64,000 bases of DNA from assembly GCA_023055355.1 (NCBI GenBank), contig JALJCS010000009.1:46778501-46842500 (forward strand). Reading direction: 5' to 3'. A program made the position numbers and the translations under genes. This document shows, in pieces, positions 57,701 to 64,000 of this stretch. Under the pieces are notes generated by a model that had not been told where the DNA came from, made no database searches, and saw only the letters and a list, made by a program, of their open reading frames with translations. The stretch's first letter is position 1; the number at the start of each line of letters is the position of its first letter. Source of the stretch: Agelaius tricolor. Lineage: Eukaryota; Chordata; Aves; Passeriformes; Icteridae.

Positions 57701-60067
57701 ATGGATACAAGGCCCCTCACACAATGTATTTCTGGACACACTATTATAAGTGGCAGCAGCAATCTATTCTTCTGCTTTTTGATATACTGGGACTCAGGGC
57801 TGGCCTTAAAAATAGATGCATTGCCTTATAAATTACACAGCATATTGAAGCATGCTCGTGACATGCTGCCAAATTTATATTCTGTTGATGGCTGAACCCT
57901 GAATTAGATCCCCTCTTCTGCCTGATGGTAGAGGCTCAGCAGAAAAGGAAGGATGGACACAGCAAAAGCTGACAGGAGATGTTAGGGCAGAGGAAACACA
58001 AACCCAAGTGAAAGGCAAGAGATTAGCAGCAAACCCAGCTGCCTCTGTTGTGCTTTTCTGTCAAGTTTCATGAGAGATAGGACATTGTGGGAAGGGATCC
58101 ATCCTGATTTGTGTTGCATTAGATGTGTTTTCTGTCAGCACAGGCCCTCCACAGAGCTGCTCACCCTTCCCACTTATGCAAAGCCTCAGCAGCTGCCTCA
58201 TCCATGTCCTGCTGGAAGAAGAGGCAGAAATCATCCATGGCAGAGATCTGAAAAAGCAAAGCAGCAAAGGAGAAAAGCCTCAGGCTGAATTTTTACCATC
58301 CCTGTTGCTCTGGATGCTGAGGGACTCTGCTCTCTGACCCCACTCTGGTATAAATCAGCACCATCTCTGTGACATTGAGTGAGTTGTATCACTGCAGGGT
58401 CACAAATAAGTCCTCTGGTGTTTCCACTTCAGGACATATTTCCCATTATGATTCCTAAATGTATGGAGAGGCAAGGGGATACACATAGACACAGACTGGC
58501 ATGCACCATTCCTCTGCATGTAGGCATCCTCCCCCTGAAAATAAAATAAAATAAGGGGTTTGCAACTCCTTCAGCAAGTAGTGCTGCATGTGGTTACTTT
58601 TAATGAAAATGTCAAGCACCAGTTCTGCCCAAAAATGATCTGAACTAAAAACCTCTTTTCTGAGTCAAGCTGAGCAGGACTTAAGGTGTGCACTCTTCCC
58701 ATTACAAATTATTGCCTGAAATCAGCAAGATAAAGTAGATACCTGATGTGCACTCTTCTGTCTCCCAGAGCTAGAGTAAAAAAAAGAAAAATTTTCCTTC
58801 ATTTCGGTGTCAGCCTGAAAAAAGCCACACCAAACCCCTGGAAACCACTGAAAGCAGGTACTGTCATCCCTGCCCTGGTGAGTGGCCCATGAGGTCAGCA
58901 ATAAACTTCTGGTGTTTGCTGCTGCTGCAGCTCTAACCCATCTGCTCAGTCCTTGAAATGACTCCCATTTCTCTGGGCTCCAGAAGTCCATTTTTCCTCA
59001 TCTGGCCGATGGGTGTGCTCCCCATCATCCCAATAATCCCCTACAGTCCTTGGGTCCCTCTCAGCACAATTATCCTCAACTGTTCAATGCAGCACCTGAA
59101 TGAAACCCTAATTTTCACTGGAAGAGTTCAAGTAGCTTCAATAGCTTGTTCAAAAGAGACTATTAATTTATAATTCTTTTACCAAGCATACCCTAGTAGA
59201 TCTGTATTTTGCTTTTAAAAAACCCAAAAAAAACAAAACAAACAAAACTCCCAACAACACAGGCAGAGGGTTTCATCCTTCTAAAGAGGGTTAAAACTAT
59301 TTTATCTCAGTGGAAAGACAAGCCTGGCCTGGGTAAATTGCAAATTAGCAGGAGTCTTAAACCCTGAAATCAAAAATTCACTTCCACTTTCTGAATGACA
59401 GATCGGTATAGGGCCAGAAGAGTCAACAGAGCAGATTTTGATATTTTAGAAGGCATTATCAGCAAAATACTCCAAATAAAAGCAGGTCCTGTCCAAGATA
59501 CCTTGTGAAGGCTGGCCTAGAACAGAGACTAGATGGTGCTAAACAATAAAGTAGGGATTTTTTAAAAGGCCTCAATGGATCCACCTTGGGCAGCACAAGA
59601 GCCCAGCCAGGGCTGCACCCAAGATGAACCAAAATGGTCCCAAAATGCACGAGCACTCACAGGGTCTCTCACTTTTAGAAGTTCTGCTCCATTTGCATCT
59701 TGCAGTTCATTGTCCAATTCCAGCTTTAGCCCATGCTGTCCCATCTTTCTTGTTTTTCTCTCTTCAGCTCATGTTGTTTATGCTCTTGGGCCTGAGATTT
59801 GGATCATTTGTCCTTGGTAGAGAAGGAATTGTTTTGTCTCCCTACTCTGTGAAGAGAGCTCACCATCCCATAATATGAAGCTCAAAAGTACACAGTAAAG
59901 CAGCACAGAATCTGAAAAATATAAAAGCTAAAACCTCCATATCCTGGGAGGATGAAGACAGTCCCCTAGGAGAGCTCAAACACAATACAGGATGACTGAC
60001 ATTATCTGGGACAAGCACAGGATAACAACAGAGTTACATTCAGTGACCACAGGATACCCCTTACATA
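51774..60067. other. Long non-coding stretch without recognisable gene
   Basis: No exon, RNA gene or confident mobile element is recognised. There are A/T-rich patches (for example 51,835-51,965, 57,105-57,170 with repeated AGATAAACAAT words, and 58,540-58,555) and an A-rich AAACCCAAAAAAAACAAAAC patch near 59,219. Frames up to 123 codons (52,722-53,093 minus) have no known domain. Confidence 0.6.
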
Positions 60068-60510
60068 GGCTCAGAGAATATTTTAGGTTGGAAGAGACCT
60101 TCAAGATTATCAAGTCTGACCCTAAACACCCTAAACTTAATAATTCCAAGTTCACCACTAAGTCATGTCTGCAAGCACTGCATCTTTACTGCATCTTTAC
60201 TGCTTTTTGAACAGCTCCAGTGATGTTTTCCTGACAGGGCAGCCTGTTCAAGTGCTTGACATTTCTCTTGGTGACAAAATTTTAACCTAATACCCCATCC
60301 TAACCTCCACTACTGCAGCTTGAGGATGTTTCCTCTCATCCTGACACTTGTTACTTGAGAGAAGAGTCTGATCCCAACCTCACTCACAAAGGAGAGGGTG
60401 ATAAGGTCTCCCTTGAACCTCCTTTGCTCTATGCTAAACAACCCCAAGTCACTCAGCTGCTCCTCACAAGACTCCTTCCAGCACCTCAATGTCTGTCTTG
60501 TCCTGAGGGG
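60068..60510 (-). mobile_element. CR1 LINE, 3' end fragment (minus strand)
   Basis: Read on the minus strand, the order is that of a CR1 3' end: GACATTGAGGTGCTGGAA, GGAGCAGCTGAGTGACTTGG, GAGGTTCAAGGGAGACC, GTCAGGATGAGAGGAAAC, CTTGAACAGGCTGCCCTGTC and finally GGTCTCTTCCAACCTAAAAT before the plus-strand left end. About 440 bases remain, all 5'-truncated. A tandem 11-base duplication (CAGTAAAGATG twice, minus strand, about 60,179-60,201) sits inside the copy. A 68-codon frame on the minus strand is repeat-derived. The copy has lost a recognisable octamer tail. Confidence 0.92.
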
Positions 60511-63500
60511 CCACAAGATAAAAATTATCTCTGAGCAACAGAAATATATAAATATATATCTATTTTTTTATATTAAAAAAAAAAATCTGCGCATCTGTGG
60601 TGCTGCACATCTGTGAAGCTTGGCTGTGACAGATGCAAAATATTTGTGTGTTTTTAATGAGTGAAGGGCAGGGGATTGCCACCTTCAAAGCCCATGGTGG
60701 TAAAAGAATGTTTAAACACAGCAACATGAAAGGGAAGATTGATCATTGCATTCATGGACTCACCAGTAGGTCCAACATTCACCCAAAAAAGTGTCACTGG
60801 TATCACTACTTACAGGCTTGAGGAACTAATTGATGCAGCTGCAGCTGAACTCAGTATTTTTGCTGGCAAAAAACCTGAGGTGGAGTTGAATTAGAATTCA
60901 AAGGAGTTGCAGGTGGTCTGAGGAGAGATGCAGCAGGAGACCAGGTTCACTCCACAAGCGCAAAACAGTCTCAGAATGGAGAGACACCATGGGTTTGGGG
61001 AGTTTGTGAGGACAGGCAAAATCTGGGAAACCCCCAGCAAGTCCTGACCTGGAGGATCAGGAGGTGAATATCTGGAATACCAACACTGCAGCTCAGTGAT
61101 CTCTCATTTAAAGACATAACCCCCTCTTTATCCACAGCCTGAACCAGAAATTTCAGGTTTACTTCCCATATTTGCTTCCAACTCCTCTCCATTCCACCAT
61201 CCCTTTTTTCCCTTTAAGAGCATTTGGAGAAATGAAAATTCATATACTAAAGTGACCCCAGTGATTCTCTGGATAGGTATGGGTCATCTAGCTCAGGAGA
61301 TTCTTCAAAATAAATGCTTCATTTTGCACTTCCCAGTTGAGAATTTTACTTAATCTCACCCTATGAAAGTAATTGTTCATGTAACTAAAAATTTGGACAC
61401 TTCAGTTTTTATCCTGTTTTGCAAACCTCACATTAATATAAAGGACAATTTCTTGGAACAAAACATTGTGGTGCCCTATTAAATTTTGACATCTTGTAAA
61501 ACAATGAATTATTTGCAATCTGTATATTCATACATGCTCTTAGGATCTCTCTTCTCTTGCTTGGTGACTGTTTTAATGACAAACTCTGAATATTAAGCTA
61601 CTAGAAACTGAGACTCCTAATTCATGTTAATTTTTTTTTTTACACCTGTCTCTTGGTCTTACAAAGGCACCAATATAAGGAATAGAGATTTTAAGAATCC
61701 TTCTAGAGCACCAAAGCATCAGAGCAGGATCTGTCTTTCTTTTCTAGAGTTTTTTCCTAGTGCTCACTCTGAGCTCTGCAGAAGTGGAGTCACTTTATAT
61801 ATATATATATGCACAAAAATTATTGTTATTTTTATTACTATTGTTTATTCTTAAAATATTGGGTTTTAGATTTAGAAGCAAAGCACATCTTTAATGTTGT
61901 ATTGCACTGTGAGTTACTACAACTACTTTACATCATCTACAGAGAACTTGATCATGACCACAAAGGGCTGAGTTGAAAGAACTTGTAAAGGACTATATGT
62001 CTAAAGGCTCAGCATCATCTTCCTAAACCTGAAAACACCTAAAAACCAACATAACTATATGTTCAAGTAATTTTTAATTCACCAAGAGCAAGCTGGGGAG
62101 ATGTTTTTTGTGGATCTGAGTATGCTGAATGCATTATATGTACACTGGCAATTCTCAACACATTTTTCCTGCACTGAAAAACAATGGCAACTTGTAAATT
62201 CCCCTGCCCATAGTAGAAAAGCCATAAAGCCTTTTAGATAAAGAACTTTTTCTTTTTTTTTTACCTTATAGCACACAAAAATTTTCATTCAATAGTTGAG
62301 CTTAGCAATGCTGCAGGAGGACATGTTATGAGAATTTTTTTACTCACAAGACACTAATGCTACACACAGGAAAGAATTATATATAGCAGAGGGAGTAATG
62401 TACAAATTTACCAAATGTTTATTATTTTGAATGTATGTTTGCAATCATAAATCACTCCTCACCTAAGAAATTGAGTTTCAAGCCCTAATTTTCCTTAACT
62501 AAAGCACTACCTATGGTACAGGCAACAAAAGCCTTATAGCAACCACACAAAAACTTATTATATATGATTTACACTTCTTTTCCCCATCAAAATAATCTTC
62601 CTGCTCATACCATTTGATCAGTTAGTATAGAAAGCAACACTAGAGCTGTATGGGTGAAACTTGAGGATAATTTTAGATGTTTATATTTATTTGTAAAGAA
62701 GCAATATTATATCATGGGTTGAAAAGAATAAAGGTTTAGATAGACATTTCATGGCCAACTTGACATCTATTTTTCATGAAATTTTAAAATTTATCTCAGT
62801 TCTTAATTATCACATCTCTTCTCTGAAAAAATAGACTTTACCATGCGCTGAACTTGTCTTGGGAGACAGAGAAAACAAAGGAAAAAAAAATGATCAGCAA
62901 GAATAAATTTTACAAAAACTTACCATTTCTATCCCTGCTTCCCAGCAGCCACAAAGAATCACATCCAGTTGTGTTTCCTAAAGGTAAATTTCCACAAAAC
63001 CAACATATTATTTAAATAATAAAATTTGGGGATCAATTGGTTACAAAATTCTTTGTACTACTCCTAAGTGGCAATTCCCAGTTTTGTTTTTTAGATGTAG
63101 AACTTATTCCTGAAATACTGGTTTTTTTTAAAAAAAGTAGAGCTCAACTTTGGCACATTACTGAATACCTTTTCCCCATTCAGCTGATACACAGAGATCA
63201 TTTCTGTAGCAAATCCTTGAAAAAGGGACAATAAAAATGCATTACAGTTCAAGCGGAGATTTACAAGTAGATAAATTACAATCAACTTTTAAAAGAAAAA
63301 AAGAAATAACTGAAACACTACAAATGTCAAGTTTATAAATTTAAGAATTATACATGAGGCCAATAAAAGTTCCTATAAATTCTCCATACCTTCAGGAAGT
63401 ATTTACATTAAGGAGGTTGTTCCTGGTGAGACACCCATGCAAACACAAGGAATGGAGCAGGCACTGGAGAGGTCAAGGCCAGAAGTGGTTCCTGGAAGGA

Positions 63501-64000
63501 ACTTGCAACTATTAAAAATTAGAAAAATATTAGCTGTTAGAAAAATAAAGCCCCATCCAGACAATATTCAGGGAGTGCTTTTTTGCATATTTTTCAAGCA
63601 AATTGATGTAGGTAGACTAATTTGAAGCCTGTGAAACCTTATAATCTCTAAATAGCTTTTGCACAAAATAACAGAGGTGGTTTTTTTAGCTACCATCCCT
63701 TCCAAAGTGGTAGAGAAAAACTTCTGTGCATCTGTAAGGTAGTGCCTTTATGTTTGAGATGCTCCAGAAATCCAACACTCACTGGTGTCATTATTCACAG
63801 GGAGAGAGGGGGGCATGGTGACAACACATTTGACTGCTGGCTGAGTTGTTAACTGCAATAAAATTATTTGGAACAGAGAGGCCTGATGTTTTTATTTAGT
63901 TCATAAAAGACAATTACTGCAGCAGTGTTTTGAGAATCACTATTTTTTGGGGTTTTTTTTGCCAAACTATGACACTCTTGAGCACGGAAACATTGAAATA
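60511..64000. other. Non-coding stretch to the end of the window
   Basis: No gene is recognised. The stretch includes an A-run at about 60,574-60,584, a short TA run at 61,796-61,810, and T- or A-rich patches near 61,630, 62,250 and 62,880. Nothing suggests that an exon crosses the window edge. Confidence 0.6.
61796..61810. repeat. Short (TA)n microsatellite
   Basis: About seven TA units are followed by TGCACAAAAATTATTG. This is simple slippage DNA. Confidence 0.8.

Noticed and set aside
60310..60516. 68-codon minus-strand frame
   Set aside because: It lies within the CR1 3' fragment; the apparent similarity to known predicted proteins would be repeat-derived.

Overview
This window looks like vertebrate, almost certainly avian, non-coding DNA, most likely from a songbird. 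It is AT-rich and CpG-poor. Three recognisable CR1 LINE 3' ends carry the ATTCTATG-like tail typical of birds, and there is one old MIR/CORE-SINE relic and a nest of endogenous-retrovirus sequence. I recognise no intact protein-coding gene, rRNA, tRNA or CRISPR array. Nearly all open frames are short, lack Kozak or splice context and match nothing I know. The stretch reads as a gene desert or the inside of very long introns. The bird call is firm; 'songbird' rests only on the look of the LTR and is inference.

Layout. 1-22,550 is ordinary intergenic or intronic DNA with a weak ancient CR1/L3-like fragment (about 5.6 kb), a MIR relic (about 8.9-9.06 kb) and a CR1 3' end (about 21.04-21.32 kb). 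At 22,555-22,830 composition changes to a small CpG-rich cluster. From about 23.1 to 29.6 kb lies the accessory core. It holds two roughly 80% identical copies of one dispersed repeat (23,108 and 29,257), a broken retroviral gag-pro remnant (about 23.9-24.3 kb), and a separate LTR (24,881-25,301) with TATA-like box, ATTAAA signal and a degenerate tRNA-Lys-like primer binding site. A roughly 2.4 kb internal region without recognisable retroviral genes follows, then a roughly 1.05 kb minisatellite (27,761-28,815). 29.6-64 kb is again plain non-coding DNA with two more CR1 fragments (51.7 and 60.1-60.5 kb), simple repeats, one speculative terminal exon on the minus strand near 37.2-37.7 kb, and a near-perfect 87-base hairpin at 48,133-48,219.

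Most interesting items. (1) The minisatellite has a 41-base period. Each unit carries three hexamers of the nuclear-receptor half-site type, arranged as a direct repeat with spacing 3 and one with spacing 4. About 17 units plus three copies of a longer variant block form a higher-order pattern. (2) Related repeat units lie on both sides of the LTR element, so the retroelement may sit inside an older, longer array. (3) The hairpin at 48.1 kb has 29 perfectly paired bases, then 9 more pairs with one mismatch and one bulge, around an 8-base loop. It is a candidate small-RNA precursor, palindromic MITE or template-switch product.
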